Of a stretch of 64,000 nt of DNA, positions 1-9,312 are shown piece by piece (position 1 is the first letter of the stretch; the number at the start of each line of letters is the position of its first letter). Origin of the DNA: Psychrobacter immobilis (GTDB lineage: Bacteria; Pseudomonadota; Gammaproteobacteria; Pseudomonadales; Moraxellaceae); NCBI GenBank assembly GCA_904846145.1, contig CAJGZL010000001.1, forward strand, positions 1,364,001 to 1,428,000, given 5' to 3'. Both the position numbers and the translations under genes were made by a program. The notes under the pieces were generated by a model, which had not been told where the DNA came from, did not search any database, and saw only the letters and a list, made by a program, of their open reading frames with translations.

Positions 1-789
1 GCACAAGATACCAATGATGATGTCGCTGAACGCTTTAAAGACTTCGATGTCGAAATCGTTGATTTGAAGGCGGGCGATTATCTTGAGGATGATGCGCTAA
101 GCGCAGTCGGTATCGATGATCGCAATGCTTATGATGCCAGCCAAGCGACCAAAAATCAGGCACTAAGTGAAGACTTGGGTGATAACGATCCCGCTAGTAT
201 TGGCCGTGTACCTAAATATGCCAAAGTCTATGTCAAAAATGATGATGCTGGCAAGCCTGAACTGGTCGTATTACCCATTCAAGGCTACGGCTTATGGGGT
301 ACAATTTATGGGTTTTTAACGCTTGAAAGCGATATGAATACCATCAAAGGTATTAGCTTTTATGAGCATAAAGAAACCCCAGGTCTTGGCGCGCGTATCG
401 AAGAGCCAAAATGGCGTGCGACGTGGAGCGGTATTCACTCGTATGATGAAAACGGCGAAGTCGCTACTGGCGTGGCCAAAGCAGGTAATCCAAAAGATAA
501 CTGGGTCGATGGTATTAGCGGTGCGACTTTGACCAGTCGTGGTGTCAGTAACATGATTCAGTTCTGGTTGGGTGAGCAAGGCTACAAGCCTTATTTAGAT
601 GCACAGCGTGAACAGAGTGGCAAAACACTTGAGAGTACGGATGCAGTTGCTCGTCAAAGCTTACATCAAGATAGCCCTTATCAAAAGCTAGGTCAGAATG
701 ATGCTGCCCTAACTCATTCTGTAACCAAGCTGGCAGTCGTTGTACCAGCTGCCAATGTTACAACTGCTACCAATGGCAAGGAGGCGTAA
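1..789 (+). CDS. nqrC: Na+-translocating NADH:quinone reductase subunit C (5' partial)
   Basis: NqrC is the membrane-anchored, periplasm-facing subunit of the sodium-pumping NADH:ubiquinone oxidoreductase and carries a covalently bound FMN. The reading frame is open from base 1, so the true start lies upstream of the window; a TTG at 64 is internal. The flavinylation motif [10 protein letters not shown] is visible near 505-537, with the FMN-accepting Thr at 526-528, matching the ApbE recognition pattern D-G-x-(S/T)-G-A-T. The stop TAA at 787-789 is followed one base later by nqrD, and a strong AAGGAGG ribosome site for nqrD lies inside the end of nqrC. The apbE that would attach the FMN lies about 4 kb downstream. 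Confidence 0.95.
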   Translation, partial: AQDTNDDVAERFKDFDVEIVDLKAGDYLEDDALSAVGIDDRNAYDASQATKNQALSEDLGDNDPASIGRVPKYAKVYVKNDDAGKPELVVLPIQGYGLWGTIYGFLTLESDMNTIKGISFYEHKETPGLGARIEEPKWRATWSGIHSYDENGEVATGVAKAGNPKDNWVDGISGATLTSRGVSNMIQFWLGEQGYKPYLDAQREQSGKTLESTDAVARQSLHQDSPYQKLGQNDAALTHSVTKLAVVVPAANVTTATNGKEA

Positions 790-790
790 G

Positions 791-1462
791 ATGGCTAATA
801 CCAAAGAGATTTTAGTTTCCCCTATTTTTGACAATAACCCTATTGGTTTACAGATTTTAGGGATTTGTTCAGCATTAGCAGTGACCACGAGCGTCTCAAA
901 TGCTCTCGTCATGAGTGTGGCGCTGACATTAGTGACCGCGTTTTCAAGCTTTTTTATCTCAATTATTCGCAAAAAAATCCCGTCAAGTATTCGTATTATT
1001 GTGCAGATGACTATTATTGCCTCTTTGGTTATTTTAGTGGATCAGGTACTAAAAGCGGTCGCTTATGATGTTAGTAAGGGCCTGTCGGTATTTGTCGGCT
1101 TGATTATTACTAACTGTATTGTTATGGGTCGCGCCGAAGCATATGCGATGAGTAACCCACCTATTCCCAGCTTTTTAGATGGCATCGGTAACGGTCTTGG
1201 CTACTCTGCGGTACTACTGTTTGTCGCTAGTATCCGTGAGATATTTGGCGCTGGCAGTTGGTTTGGCTTCACGCTATTACAGCCTGCTACTGATGGTGGC
1301 TGGTACGTACCTAATGGTCTGATGCTATTACCGCCTTCAGCGTTCTTTATTATCACTATGTTTATTGTCATCATACGTATCTGGAAACCAGAACAGATCG
1401 AAGAAGCTGACTTCGTTATGAAGCCTCAGTCTAAAGGCATGGCGCACGGAGGCGGACACTAA
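791..1462 (+). CDS. nqrD: Na+-translocating NADH:quinone reductase subunit D
   Basis: NqrD is an integral inner-membrane subunit of Na+-NQR that, with NqrE, forms the transmembrane iron or iron-sulfur centre between NqrF and NqrC. The start is ATG 791, directly behind AAGGAGG (778-784). The longer frame from 740 overlaps nqrC and lacks such a site. The product is 223 residues and very hydrophobic, with about six membrane helices. Cys26 (in [10 protein letters not shown]) and Cys109 (in ITNCIVMGR) sit at the positions of the conserved metal-ligand cysteines. The stop overlaps the nqrE start by one base (TAATG), indicating translational coupling in the nqr operon. Confidence 0.96.
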   Translation: MANTKEILVSPIFDNNPIGLQILGICSALAVTTSVSNALVMSVALTLVTAFSSFFISIIRKKIPSSIRIIVQMTIIASLVILVDQVLKAVAYDVSKGLSVFVGLIITNCIVMGRAEAYAMSNPPIPSFLDGIGNGLGYSAVLLFVASIREIFGAGSWFGFTLLQPATDGGWYVPNGLMLLPPSAFFIITMFIVIIRIWKPEQIEEADFVMKPQSKGMAHGGGH

Positions 1463-2070
1463 TGGGACATTATATTAGCTTATTTATAACCTCAGTCTTT
1501 ATTGAAAATATGGCCTTGGCCTATTTTTTAGGCATGTGTACCTTTTTGGCGGTATCAAAAAAGGTCTCAACGGCTATCGGTCTTGGGGTTGCCGTCATCG
1601 TGGTTATGGCTATCACCGTGCCACTAAATAACCTACTCTTTCAGTTCATCCTAAAAGATGGAGCACTGGCTTGGGCAGGTTTCCCAGGGATTGACTTAAG
1701 CTTCTTAGGCTTGCTGAGCTACATCGGTCTAATCGCGGCAACGGTACAGATTCTAGAGATGTTCTTAGACAAGTTCGTGCCTGCCTTGTATAACGCGCTT
1801 GGTGTATTCTTACCCTTGATTACAGTCAACTGTGCGATCTTAGGTGGCGTACTATTTATGGTTGAGCGTGACTATAACTTTGGCGAATCTATGGTCTATG
1901 GTATCGGTGCAGGTTTTGGTTGGGCGCTAGCAATTACTGTATTGGCTGGTATCCGCGAAAAGCTTAAGTACTCAGATATTCCAGCACCTCTACAAGGCTT
2001 AGGGATTACGTTTCTTACCGTAGGGCTTATGTCATTAGGCTTTATGTCGTTCGGTGGTATGTCCATCTAA
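1462..2070 (+). CDS. nqrE: Na+-translocating NADH:quinone reductase subunit E
   Basis: NqrE is a six-helix membrane subunit and a pseudo-symmetric partner of NqrD. It is 202 residues, the usual family length. Cys26 ([10 protein letters not shown]) and Cys124 ([11 protein letters not shown]) match the metal-binding cysteines of the family. It starts within the stop codon of nqrD. A 112-bp spacer follows before nqrF, larger than the other gaps in the operon and without an obvious terminator, so nqrF is probably still in the same transcript. Confidence 0.96.
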   Translation: MGHYISLFITSVFIENMALAYFLGMCTFLAVSKKVSTAIGLGVAVIVVMAITVPLNNLLFQFILKDGALAWAGFPGIDLSFLGLLSYIGLIAATVQILEMFLDKFVPALYNALGVFLPLITVNCAILGGVLFMVERDYNFGESMVYGIGAGFGWALAITVLAGIREKLKYSDIPAPLQGLGITFLTVGLMSLGFMSFGGMSI

Positions 2071-2182
2071 ACGATAACCCTTATTAGCTATTTGAGATAA
2101 TTAATTCATTTATTCGGTAAGGTTGCAGATCATAAATTGATTTATATTTGCTCCCCTACCCCATAAATTAAGGACACTTACC

Positions 2183-3418
2183 ATGGATTATGCTACGGCG
2201 ATTGGTGGCGTCGCTATGTTCACTGTGATTATCATGAGCCTTGTTGCTATTATTTTAGCAGCGCGCTCTAGATTAGTCAGCTCAGGCGACGTTACTATCC
2301 ATATTAATGAAAATCCTGATAATGACGTAGTAACCCCTGCAGGTGGCAAACTATTACAAACCCTTGCAGCTGAAGGTATATTTTTATCTTCAGCTTGTGG
2401 TGGTGGTGGTACTTGTGCGCAGTGTCGTTGCCGAGTCATCGAAGGTGGTGGTTCTATTCTACCTACCGAAGAAGGTTATTTTACCCAAGGTGAAATCCGT
2501 AACCATATGCGTCTGGCTTGTCAGGTTGCTGTTAAGCAAGATATGGAAATTGAGATTGATCCTGAATTCTTTGATGTACAAAAATGGGAATGCGAGGTTA
2601 TCTCAAATGATAACGTTGCGACCTTTATTAAAGAGTTAGTACTTAAAATCCCAGAAGGCGAGGAAGTCAACTTTCGTGCTGGTGGTTATGTACAGCTTGA
2701 GGCACCACCTCATGAAGTGCATTACAAAGACTTTGATATCGCTGAAGAATATCGCGAAGATTGGGATAAGTTTGGTATTTTTGATTATGTATCAAAAGTT
2801 GATGAGCCCGTTATCCGTGCTTATTCAATGGCCAACTACCCTGAAGAAAAAGGCTTAATCAAGTTCAACATTCGTATTGCAAGTCCGCCACCTCGTGGTC
2901 CTGCTAATATTCCGCCAGGTAAGATGTCTTCTTGGACGTTTAGCTTAAAACCAGGCGATAAAGTTACCGTATCAGGCCCTTATGGTGAGTTCTTTGCCAA
3001 AGATACTGAAGCTGAGATGATATTCGTTGGTGGTGGTGCAGGTATGGCGCCAATGCGCTCGCATATCTTTGATCAGCTCAAACGCTTGAATACTGATCGT
3101 AAGATTAGCTTTTGGTATGGTGCGCGCTCAATTCGTGAGATGTTCTACGTCGAAGATTATGATCAACTAGAAGAGCAATTTGATAACTTTGAATGGCATG
3201 TTGCGCTGTCCGATCCCCTACCAGAGGATAATTGGACAGGTTATACCGGCTTTATTCATAATGTCTTATTGGAAGAGTATCTAAAAGGTCATCCAAATCC
3301 AGAAGACTGTGAATATTATATGTGTGGGCCACCGATGATGAATGCTGCGGTCATCGATATGCTGCATAGCATGGGCGTCGAAGATGAAAACATCGCGCTT
3401 GATGACTTTGGTGGTTAA
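2183..3418 (+). CDS. nqrF: Na+-translocating NADH:quinone reductase subunit F
   Basis: NqrF is the electron entry subunit that oxidises NADH. Residues 1-28 form one N-terminal membrane helix. A ferredoxin-like [2Fe-2S] domain follows with Cys72, Cys78, Cys81 and Cys113 ([11 protein letters not shown] motif). Next comes a ferredoxin-reductase module with the FAD motif RAYSMANY, the NAD site [11 protein letters not shown] and the C-terminal CGPPMMN. Length is 411 aa, close to the Vibrio protein. An AAGGAC-type ribosome site precedes the ATG. A strong terminator follows at 3449-3476, which probably ends the nqr transcript. Confidence 0.97.
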   Translation: MDYATAIGGVAMFTVIIMSLVAIILAARSRLVSSGDVTIHINENPDNDVVTPAGGKLLQTLAAEGIFLSSACGGGGTCAQCRCRVIEGGGSILPTEEGYFTQGEIRNHMRLACQVAVKQDMEIEIDPEFFDVQKWECEVISNDNVATFIKELVLKIPEGEEVNFRAGGYVQLEAPPHEVHYKDFDIAEEYREDWDKFGIFDYVSKVDEPVIRAYSMANYPEEKGLIKFNIRIASPPPRGPANIPPGKMSSWTFSLKPGDKVTVSGPYGEFFAKDTEAEMIFVGGGAGMAPMRSHIFDQLKRLNTDRKISFWYGARSIREMFYVEDYDQLEEQFDNFEWHVALSDPLPEDNWTGYTGFIHNVLLEEYLKGHPNPEDCEYYMCGPPMMNAAVIDMLHSMGVEDENIALDDFGG

Positions 3419-3448
3419 CTCTAATAAGTGAACGAATAATATTTAAAT

Positions 3449-3476
3449 AAGAGTCTCAATTGAGGCTCTTTTTTTA
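3449..3476 (+). terminator. Rho-independent terminator after nqrF
   Basis: The arms AAGAGTCTCAA and TTGAGGCTCTT form an almost perfect stem with one G-U pair, followed by a run of T (3469-3475). It lies 30 bases after the nqrF stop. Confidence 0.85.
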
Positions 3477-3531
3477 TGGCTGTTTATAACGGCACAGTCT
3501 ACAAAATTGAATAGTAACTTGCCTAAGCTTT

Positions 3532-3539
3532 GCTATAGT
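3532..3539 (+). promoter_or_regulatory. Extended -10 promoter element for the SDR gene
   Basis: TTTGCTATAGT (TGn plus TATAGT hexamer) lies 33 bases before the ATG at 3572. No good -35 box is seen at 17 bp. The same TTTGCTATA(A/C/G)T form precedes nqrM, avtA and dld in this window. Confidence 0.5.
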
Positions 3540-3571
3540 ACTAGTTCATTCATCCTATAAAAAGAATAGCT

Positions 3572-4372
3572 ATGAAAACAGATTACGAAGAATTGACAAT
3601 TTGGATAACGGGCGCTTCAAGTGGTATTGGTGAGGCGATGGCACTTGAATTTGCTAAGCAAGGCGCACGAATTATCTTGAGTGGTCGTAATGAAAAAAAG
3701 TTAGCACTAGTCAAAAACTGCTGTAAAAACTCAGATAAGCACATTATCGCAGCTTTTGATATTTGCGATGCCGAGCAAGTTAACAACACTTATGAGCAGT
3801 TAAAGTCACAAAACGTACAAATCAATTGGCTAATCAATAATGCAGGTATTAGTCAGCGCTCGCTTATTATGGAAACTAATGAGGACGTTGAACGTAAGAT
3901 CATGGAGATAGACTATTTTGCGCAAACCCGTCTAACACGATTGGTATTGCCCGATATGCTCGCTCAAGATGGTGGCAAAGTGATTATGATATCGAGCGTA
4001 GCAGGCCTTGTAGGAACGCAATATCGCGGGGCTTATAGTGCTGCCAAAGCCGCTATTCATCTGTGGGCCAATAGTTTACGTGCTGAATTGTTTGATCAGG
4101 GAATAGAAGTCGCAACTATCTTTCCAGGTTTTATCCAGACTAATGTCTCTTTGAATGCTTTAACGGGGGATGGCAGCGTCCAAGGAACCATGGATGAAGC
4201 TACTGAGAAAGGTCTAAAAGCCAGCGATTTTGCCAAGCAAGTGGTTAGAGCACTAAGCAGAGGGGATGAATATATCGTCGTTGGTGGTCGACTAGAAAAC
4301 TTTGCCACTAAAGTCAATCGAATCTCACCGTCTAGATTATATAAAATGATTCGTGCAAGTAAGGTCAAGTAG
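3572..4372 (+). CDS. SDR family oxidoreductase
   Basis: This is a classical short-chain dehydrogenase of 266 aa. The NAD(P)-binding motif TGASSGIG is at residues 13-20, NNAG at 89-92, the catalytic Ser at 141-142 and YSAAK at 155-159. It resembles the DltE/YqjQ-type SDRs; the substrate cannot be told from sequence. It has its own promoter and lies between the nqr terminator and apbE, so its place among nqr accessory genes may be incidental. The C-terminal part (residues 240-266) is basic. Confidence 0.88.
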   Translation: MKTDYEELTIWITGASSGIGEAMALEFAKQGARIILSGRNEKKLALVKNCCKNSDKHIIAAFDICDAEQVNNTYEQLKSQNVQINWLINNAGISQRSLIMETNEDVERKIMEIDYFAQTRLTRLVLPDMLAQDGGKVIMISSVAGLVGTQYRGAYSAAKAAIHLWANSLRAELFDQGIEVATIFPGFIQTNVSLNALTGDGSVQGTMDEATEKGLKASDFAKQVVRALSRGDEYIVVGGRLENFATKVNRISPSRLYKMIRASKVK

Positions 4373-4512
4373 CTTATTAACAATTAAATTAAATTTGGAC
4401 AATACATAAAAGCATAAGCCATTTGCTCAATAGTTATTGTTCAAGATATTTGAGTCGAAGGGGTGTAAAATGTACCCATCACATTCACCCCTACTCTATA
4501 TCAATACTCCTT

Positions 4513-5652
4513 ATGATAAATTTATCGTTACTAACACCTACTAAAACCAGCACTTATAAACCCTTACTAGCTGCTATAAGCTCTGTCGCAGTTATCAGCC
4601 TAACTGCCTGCCAGCAGCCACCAGAGTATAATTATCTTAGTGGCGAGACAATGGGCACAAGCTATCATATTACTTATAAGCTACCTGACCATGCTAGTGA
4701 CGCTAACGAGGCTGATATTCAAGCCGCTATCGATAAGCGACTGCAGCAGATCAACGATAGTATGTCGACTTATCAAGATGACTCCACCATCTCAAAATTT
4801 AATCGTTTAGCAAAAGACACACCGATAGTTATTGACGCTGATTTTAATCAAGTGCTAGCAGTATCTAGACAGGTCTATGAGCAGTCAAACGGAGCCTTTG
4901 ACCCGACGGTGATGCCTCTTGTTGAGACTTGGGGTTTTGGTAGTACGATGACGGTTGAGCGCTTGCAAAGTCCACCATCCGCACTAGAAATTGCTGAGGC
5001 CAAGGCGCTAGTCAATTTTGAAAGCGTACTGCATCGTGATGATAGTATCTACAAAACCCAAGACGGTGTTGGCTTGGACTTCTCGGCAGTCGCCAAAGGC
5101 TATGGCGTCGATGTCATCGCTGATGTACTGCGTGATGACTATCAGATTCGTAATTATATGGTGGAGATCGGTGGCGAAGTGGCGACCTCTGGCGTCAGCG
5201 CGCAACAGCAGCCTTGGCAAATAGCCCTTGACGCGCCTATCGAAGGCAGTACCGTTAGCGAGCGTCAGACGATTGCTGCTATCCGTCAGCCTACGAACAT
5301 GGGCAATAAAATGCATCTAGCAACTTCGGGCAACTATCGTAATTCTGTTATTTTTGATAATAAACGTTATAGCCATACTATAGATCCGACTACGGGCGAT
5401 CCGATAGTAGGCGGTGCACCATCGGTCACTGTGGCAGCGGATTCAGTAGCTCTAGCCGATGCTTGGGCCACAGCGTTGACCGCTATGCCGTACAAGAAAG
5501 CTTTAAGTATCGCTAAAAAGAAAAACATAGCTGCATTGTTTGTGATATTAGCGGATAGTGTTGAGGCAGGCGATGCTGCCGATAGTCTTGAGGACTGGCA
5601 AATAGTAGAAACGCCAGCTATGCAAAATCTGCGTGCAGATAAAAAGAGCTGA
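4513..5652 (+). CDS. apbE: FAD:protein FMN transferase (lipoprotein)
   Basis: ApbE transfers FMN from FAD to the Thr of NqrB and NqrC on the periplasmic side. ATG 4513 is chosen because it begins a lipoprotein signal peptide with the lipobox LTAC (lipidated Cys33). The frame is open from a TTG at 4423, but that would add 30 residues ahead of the signal peptide. No strong ribosome site is seen. The family motifs are present: GTSYHITY near residue 51, GLDFSAVAKGYGVD in the middle and HTIDPTTGDPI in the C-terminal third. Length is 379 aa. Together with nqrM it forms the maturation part of the Na+-NQR cluster. Confidence 0.93.
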   Translation: MINLSLLTPTKTSTYKPLLAAISSVAVISLTACQQPPEYNYLSGETMGTSYHITYKLPDHASDANEADIQAAIDKRLQQINDSMSTYQDDSTISKFNRLAKDTPIVIDADFNQVLAVSRQVYEQSNGAFDPTVMPLVETWGFGSTMTVERLQSPPSALEIAEAKALVNFESVLHRDDSIYKTQDGVGLDFSAVAKGYGVDVIADVLRDDYQIRNYMVEIGGEVATSGVSAQQQPWQIALDAPIEGSTVSERQTIAAIRQPTNMGNKMHLATSGNYRNSVIFDNKRYSHTIDPTTGDPIVGGAPSVTVAADSVALADAWATALTAMPYKKALSIAKKKNIAALFVILADSVEAGDAADSLEDWQIVETPAMQNLRADKKS

Positions 5653-5723
5653 ATTTAGAATCACTAATCGTCATCTATAGATAGCCGATAAACTATTGAT
5701 AATAAACGAAGCGCTTGAAATTT

Positions 5724-5732
5724 TGCTATACT
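5724..5732 (+). promoter_or_regulatory. Extended -10 promoter element for nqrM
   Basis: TTTTGCTATACT lies about 55 bases before the nqrM start, in the apbE-nqrM gap. It has the TGn extension and no convincing -35 box. It suggests nqrM can be transcribed separately from apbE. Confidence 0.5.
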
Positions 5733-5787
5733 AGCGTTATATCATTATTATAAATAAAGATTAAGATTATAACTAGAGGTCACTCTT

Positions 5788-6036
5788 ATGCTTAGCCAAT
5801 TGCTTCCTATGCTTGCCATTACTTTTACTGTGTTCGTGTTGTTCTTTGTGTTTATGGGCATCGGTTATATGTACAAAAAAGAACCCCTTAAAGGCTCTTG
5901 CGGCGGCGTCGCTAAACTCATGGGCAATGAAAAATGTGATTATTGTGGCGATGATCCCAATAAATGTGATGCTAATATTACTGAGCAATCTACAAGCGCA
6001 CTTAAAGCCGCTCAATTGGGTAAATCTGCACTATAA
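5788..6036 (+). CDS. nqrM: Na+-NQR maturation factor NqrM
   Basis: NqrM (DUF539) is a small membrane protein needed to insert iron into the NqrD/NqrE centre. The 82-residue product has one N-terminal membrane helix (residues 5-28). A short Cys-rich tail follows with Cys38 (SCGG), Cys50, Cys53 (CDYC) and Cys60, the family pattern. An AGAGGT ribosome site lies at 5774-5779. The gene follows apbE as in many gammaproteobacterial nqr clusters and is followed by a terminator. Confidence 0.93.
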   Translation: MLSQLLPMLAITFTVFVLFFVFMGIGYMYKKEPLKGSCGGVAKLMGNEKCDYCGDDPNKCDANITEQSTSALKAAQLGKSAL

Positions 6037-6083
6037 ACGATTAGTTACCATACGCTGGTAGTACCGTCTCTAATATGCTCCTA

Positions 6084-6126
6084 TAATAGCGCTAGCCCTT
6101 ATAAAAGAGGTTTAGCGTTATTTTTA
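6084..6126 (+). terminator. Probable terminator after nqrM
   Basis: An imperfect stem pairs AATAGCGCTAG with TTTAGCGTTATT, including G-U pairs, around an A/T-rich loop, and is followed by TTTTTAT. It begins about 48 bases after the nqrM stop. Confidence 0.6.
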
Positions 6127-6345
6127 TATCAAGCTATGTCATCTTAAAGTCTAAAAATTATTAGTAACTCTATTTATAGTTAATAGAATTGCTCGTCCAT
6201 ATCACTTGCTTTCTGTAAGTTTTTTTTGCTTATCTGCTGTATTCACCACCATTATGGTGGAATTTTTTTGGTGTTATTTTAAAAAGTGCTCTTTTGTTAG
6301 CAATTACCCAATAACGTGTCCTTTTTCTTACTATACAGTGCTGCT
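6127..6345. other. Gap between nqrM and the MFS gene with two hairpins
   Basis: Together with the terminator above this gap is about 309 bp. It holds a weak stem followed by eight T (CTTGC..GTAAG, about 6208-6228) and a perfect CCACC-ATTAT-GGTGG hairpin followed by seven T at 6246-6269. The second looks like a true terminator although no gene ends just upstream. A possible -10 TATACA lies at 6332-6337, very close to the MFS start. No credible protein gene is seen here. Confidence 0.5.
6246..6269 (+). terminator. Orphan terminator-like hairpin upstream of the MFS gene
   Basis: A perfect 5-bp GC-rich stem CCACC/GGTGG with a 5-base loop is followed by AATTTTTTT. It could back up the nqrM terminator or end an unrecognised short transcript. 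Confidence 0.6.
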
Positions 6346-7602
6346 ATGTCTAACCCTGCTAATTTATACTCTAATCCTGCGCCAACTAAGCGTAAAATGA
6401 TAAATCCGCCTTCTTCAAAATTCACCTTTTGGCTAGTCCTCTGCGCTATGATGCTGCTCGGTGCCAACATGCGTGCGCCCATTGTGGCGCTGGGCTCCAT
6501 TGCCCCAGTAGTGCAAGAGGCGCTAAATATCTCAGAAATCCAAATCGGTTGGCTCGGTGCAGTGCCTATGCTGACCTTTGCACTTGGGGCTCTGATCTCA
6601 CCAAGCATTGGGAAGCGTTTTGGTATCGAAAATACCTTGATCGTTATGATTATCATGCTGACCTTTGGTATGGTGCTGCGAGCCGTTGTGCCGACGTGGA
6701 TTGGGTTTTTGAGTGGTACGGTGCTATTAACTCTAGCGATTGGCTTTGCCAATACCTTAGCTGCGCCTGTGATTAAGCAGCGTACGCCAAAAAATATTCC
6801 GTTAGTGACGGGCCTGTTCAGTCTGACCATGACAGTCGCTGCCGGTATTATTGCGGGCGTGGTATTGCCATTATCGGAATGGGTCGGCTGGCAATGGGCG
6901 CTAGGTGGCTGGTCGATATTAGGACTATTTACCATTGTCATTTGGATATTTTTGCGCATACGTCTTGGTTCATCACGTGATCAAGTGATTCCTGCCGCCG
7001 TTGAAGGATCATCCAACGTTTCTGTCTGGCGCACCAGCTTTGCGTGGCAAATCGGCATATTCTTGGGTGTTCAATCCTTGCTGTACTACACGGTTGCTAG
7101 CTTTTTACCGTCGATCTTAGTCAGTAAAGGTATGGACGCGGTGCAAGGAGGGCAAATGAGTGCGGTATTTCAGTTTATGGCACCGTTGGCTATTTTAATC
7201 ATAACGTGGCTCATTAATCGCGGTCGTCCTATTCAGGCGCTGGCGGTGTCTGCCGCTACTCTTAACGTCATCGGTATTTTAGGTCTCAGCTATTTGTCAG
7301 TAGATTTGGCTTGGTTATGGTCAGCACTCATGGGCTTAGGCTGCGCCGCTATCTTTACCTTAAGTATCATGCTGTTTTCTTTGCGCACTTATACCACTAA
7401 TCAAGCGAGTGAGCTGTCTGGCATGGCACAGTTCGTCGGCTATATTATTGCGTTCTTTGGTCCACTAGGCACTGGCTGGTTACATAAGATCACCGATAGC
7501 TGGGATTTACCACTATTTATAACGCTTATTTTGATGATTATGAACGTAGGCATTGCTTGGCTAGTTAGTCGTCCAGTGATGGTCGATGGTAAAAAGATTT
7601 AA
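6346..7602 (+). CDS. MFS transporter, CynX/NimT family
   Basis: This is a 12-helix major facilitator of about 418 residues. The first helix contains GANMRAPIVALGSIAP, typical of the cyanate/nitroimidazole-type (CynX/NimT) exporters, and helices are regularly spaced to the C terminus. ATG 6346 is preferred over the GTG at 6316, which would add ten residues; neither has a clear ribosome site. The substrate is unknown. The gene stands alone between a terminator-like hairpin and the tesA-like operon. Confidence 0.85.
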   Translation: MSNPANLYSNPAPTKRKMINPPSSKFTFWLVLCAMMLLGANMRAPIVALGSIAPVVQEALNISEIQIGWLGAVPMLTFALGALISPSIGKRFGIENTLIVMIIMLTFGMVLRAVVPTWIGFLSGTVLLTLAIGFANTLAAPVIKQRTPKNIPLVTGLFSLTMTVAAGIIAGVVLPLSEWVGWQWALGGWSILGLFTIVIWIFLRIRLGSSRDQVIPAAVEGSSNVSVWRTSFAWQIGIFLGVQSLLYYTVASFLPSILVSKGMDAVQGGQMSAVFQFMAPLAILIITWLINRGRPIQALAVSAATLNVIGILGLSYLSVDLAWLWSALMGLGCAAIFTLSIMLFSLRTYTTNQASELSGMAQFVGYIIAFFGPLGTGWLHKITDSWDLPLFITLILMIMNVGIAWLVSRPVMVDGKKI

Positions 7603-7690
7603 ACTAAAATGATAATCTTAACGGTTGCGCAATATTGCTAAGTAGCTTGGTTTGCTACACTAGTAATATTGCTCATAGGATAAGATAGTT

Positions 7691-8581
7691 ATGATAAACC
7701 GCTCTCGTAATTCAGCTCAATCCAACAAAAAAAATTCTCTAGTATGGCGACCCTTATCCTATTTAACGGTTGCTGTGTTGTCCTCAGTAGTCGCGCTTAG
7801 TGGCTGCCAAAAAAAGCCTGAAACTGATGTCGTTGCCGATCCTACAACTGAGACTCAAACCTCTGAGCCTGCAACGGTAACGGCTCCTGTTGCACAAAGC
7901 AATGATGCTGATAACGCTGATGTTAATGCCAGTGGCTTAACGGAACAAGGCATGCTGGCTCCTGTAACAGTCTTAGCCTTAGGCGACTCTTTGACCGAAG
8001 GCTTAGGCGTGGCAAAGGATGACAATTACCCTGCGCAATTACAAGCCAGCCTACAAAACATGGGCTATAAAAATGTTGAAGTGGTGAACTCAGGACTGAG
8101 CGGTGAGACTAGCACAGGCTTGGTTAATCGCATAGATTGGGTATTGCAGACTAAGCCTGATATTACTATTTTGACTATCGGTGCAAATGACGCTATTCGC
8201 GGTCTAGATATCGCAACGATTGAGGCGAATATTCGTACTGCGGTTAAAAAGCTGCAAGATAATGGCAGCGAGGTCATCTTAGGTGGTATGCAAATCTATG
8301 ACAATTTAGGTAATGATTACGTTAAGTCATTTAGCGCTATTTATCCTCGGGTTGCCGAAGATATGAACGTACCTCTTATTCCTTTTTTCTTAAAGGGTGT
8401 CGGTGGTGATGCTAATCTCAATCAAGCGGATGCTATTCATCCGACTAAAGAGGGTTATACCATCATCGTTAATGATAATATTCTACCAGTGCTAAAGCCT
8501 GAGCTTGAGCAAATGCTACTATCGACTCAAGCAAATTCGCAGACTTCTGTAGCCACGCCAGCAGTTGAGACTGTCCAATGA
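7691..8581 (+). CDS. tesA: GDSL-type arylesterase/lysophospholipase, lipoprotein form
   Basis: This is an SGNH hydrolase of the TesA family (acyl-CoA thioesterase I / lysophospholipase L1). A lipoprotein signal ends in LSGC (Cys39) and is followed by an acidic, Thr/Ala-rich linker of about 50 residues. The catalytic domain has ALGDSLTEG (Ser100), the block III motif GANDAIRG and the C-terminal DAIHPTKEGY supplying Asp and His. The E. coli enzyme is a soluble periplasmic protein, so the lipid anchor and linker are notable. The stop overlaps the ATG of the ABC ATPase by four bases (ATGA), as expected for a tesA-ybbA-ybbP type operon. Confidence 0.88.
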   Translation: MINRSRNSAQSNKKNSLVWRPLSYLTVAVLSSVVALSGCQKKPETDVVADPTTETQTSEPATVTAPVAQSNDADNADVNASGLTEQGMLAPVTVLALGDSLTEGLGVAKDDNYPAQLQASLQNMGYKNVEVVNSGLSGETSTGLVNRIDWVLQTKPDITILTIGANDAIRGLDIATIEANIRTAVKKLQDNGSEVILGGMQIYDNLGNDYVKSFSAIYPRVAEDMNVPLIPFFLKGVGGDANLNQADAIHPTKEGYTIIVNDNILPVLKPELEQMLLSTQANSQTSVATPAVETVQ

Positions 8582-9312
8582 CCTCTAATACTTCAACTAG
8601 CCAAGACAAAGTGCTACTCCGTGCCACGCAACTCAATAAAACTGTGACCGTCGGTGAGCAAAAGCTAGCCATTATCAAAGACGTCGATATTCATGTCGAT
8701 GCTGGCGAGTTTGTGGTGATTATGGGCAAGTCAGGCTCCGGTAAGTCGACTTTGCTTGGACTTTTGGCTGCACTAGATTATCCTGATAATGGCTCGGTTG
8801 AGCTAGCAGGTCAAATGCTCAGTCAGATGGATGAAGATGCACTAGCCGTGATTCGTCAGCGTGATATGGGCTTTGTGTTTCAATCTTTTCATCTATTACC
8901 AACGCTAACGGTCAGCGAGAACATCGCTTTTCCGCTCGATATTGCTCGTCGTCCTGATGCCGCACGCGTGACGGAATTAATCGATGCGGTCGGACTCGGT
9001 CATCGTCGCAATAGCTTACCCAGTCAACTCTCAGGCGGTGAACAACAACGTACTGCGGTAGCGCGTGCGCTAGTCTCACGACCCAAGATCGTCTTCGCTG
9101 ATGAGCCAACCGGTAACTTAGATGAGCAAAACGCGGATCAAGTCATGCAGCTCTTATTAGATTTGCGTCAACAAACAGGCTCAGCATTAGTCGTCGTCAC
9201 TCATGATCCTGCCCTTGCCGCAACGGCAGATCGGGTCATTACCATGCACGATGGTGCTATTGACGACACTATCGATGGCAACCGTTTTAGAGAGCAATTT
9301 GCCAATGGATAA
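8578..9312 (+). CDS. ybbA: ABC transporter ATP-binding protein, YbbA/LolD type
   Basis: The 244-aa ATPase has Walker A GKSGSGKST (residues 50-58), the Q-loop VFQSFHLLP, the signature LSGGEQQR, Walker B IVFADEP and the switch His in VVVTHD. It belongs to the MacB/LolD/YbbA class that pairs with FtsX-type permeases. It overlaps tesA by 4 bp and the permease by 8 bp. The genomic link to tesA suggests a role with lipids or lipid-like substrates, but this is unproven. Confidence 0.92.
   Translation: MTSNTSTSQDKVLLRATQLNKTVTVGEQKLAIIKDVDIHVDAGEFVVIMGKSGSGKSTLLGLLAALDYPDNGSVELAGQMLSQMDEDALAVIRQRDMGFVFQSFHLLPTLTVSENIAFPLDIARRPDAARVTELIDAVGLGHRRNSLPSQLSGGEQQRTAVARALVSRPKIVFADEPTGNLDEQNADQVMQLLLDLRQQTGSALVVVTHDPALAATADRVITMHDGAIDDTIDGNRFREQFANG

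Noticed and set aside
4423..4512. Earlier TTG start of apbE
   Set aside because: It would place 30 residues ahead of a typical lipoprotein signal peptide.
6206..6400. Short plus-strand frame of 64 codons before the MFS gene
   Set aside because: TTG start, crosses a strong terminator hairpin and overlaps the MFS start in another frame.
6297..6959. Long minus-strand open frame inside the MFS transporter gene
   Set aside because: It is antisense to a clear membrane transporter, has no ribosome site and its composition follows the opposite strand.
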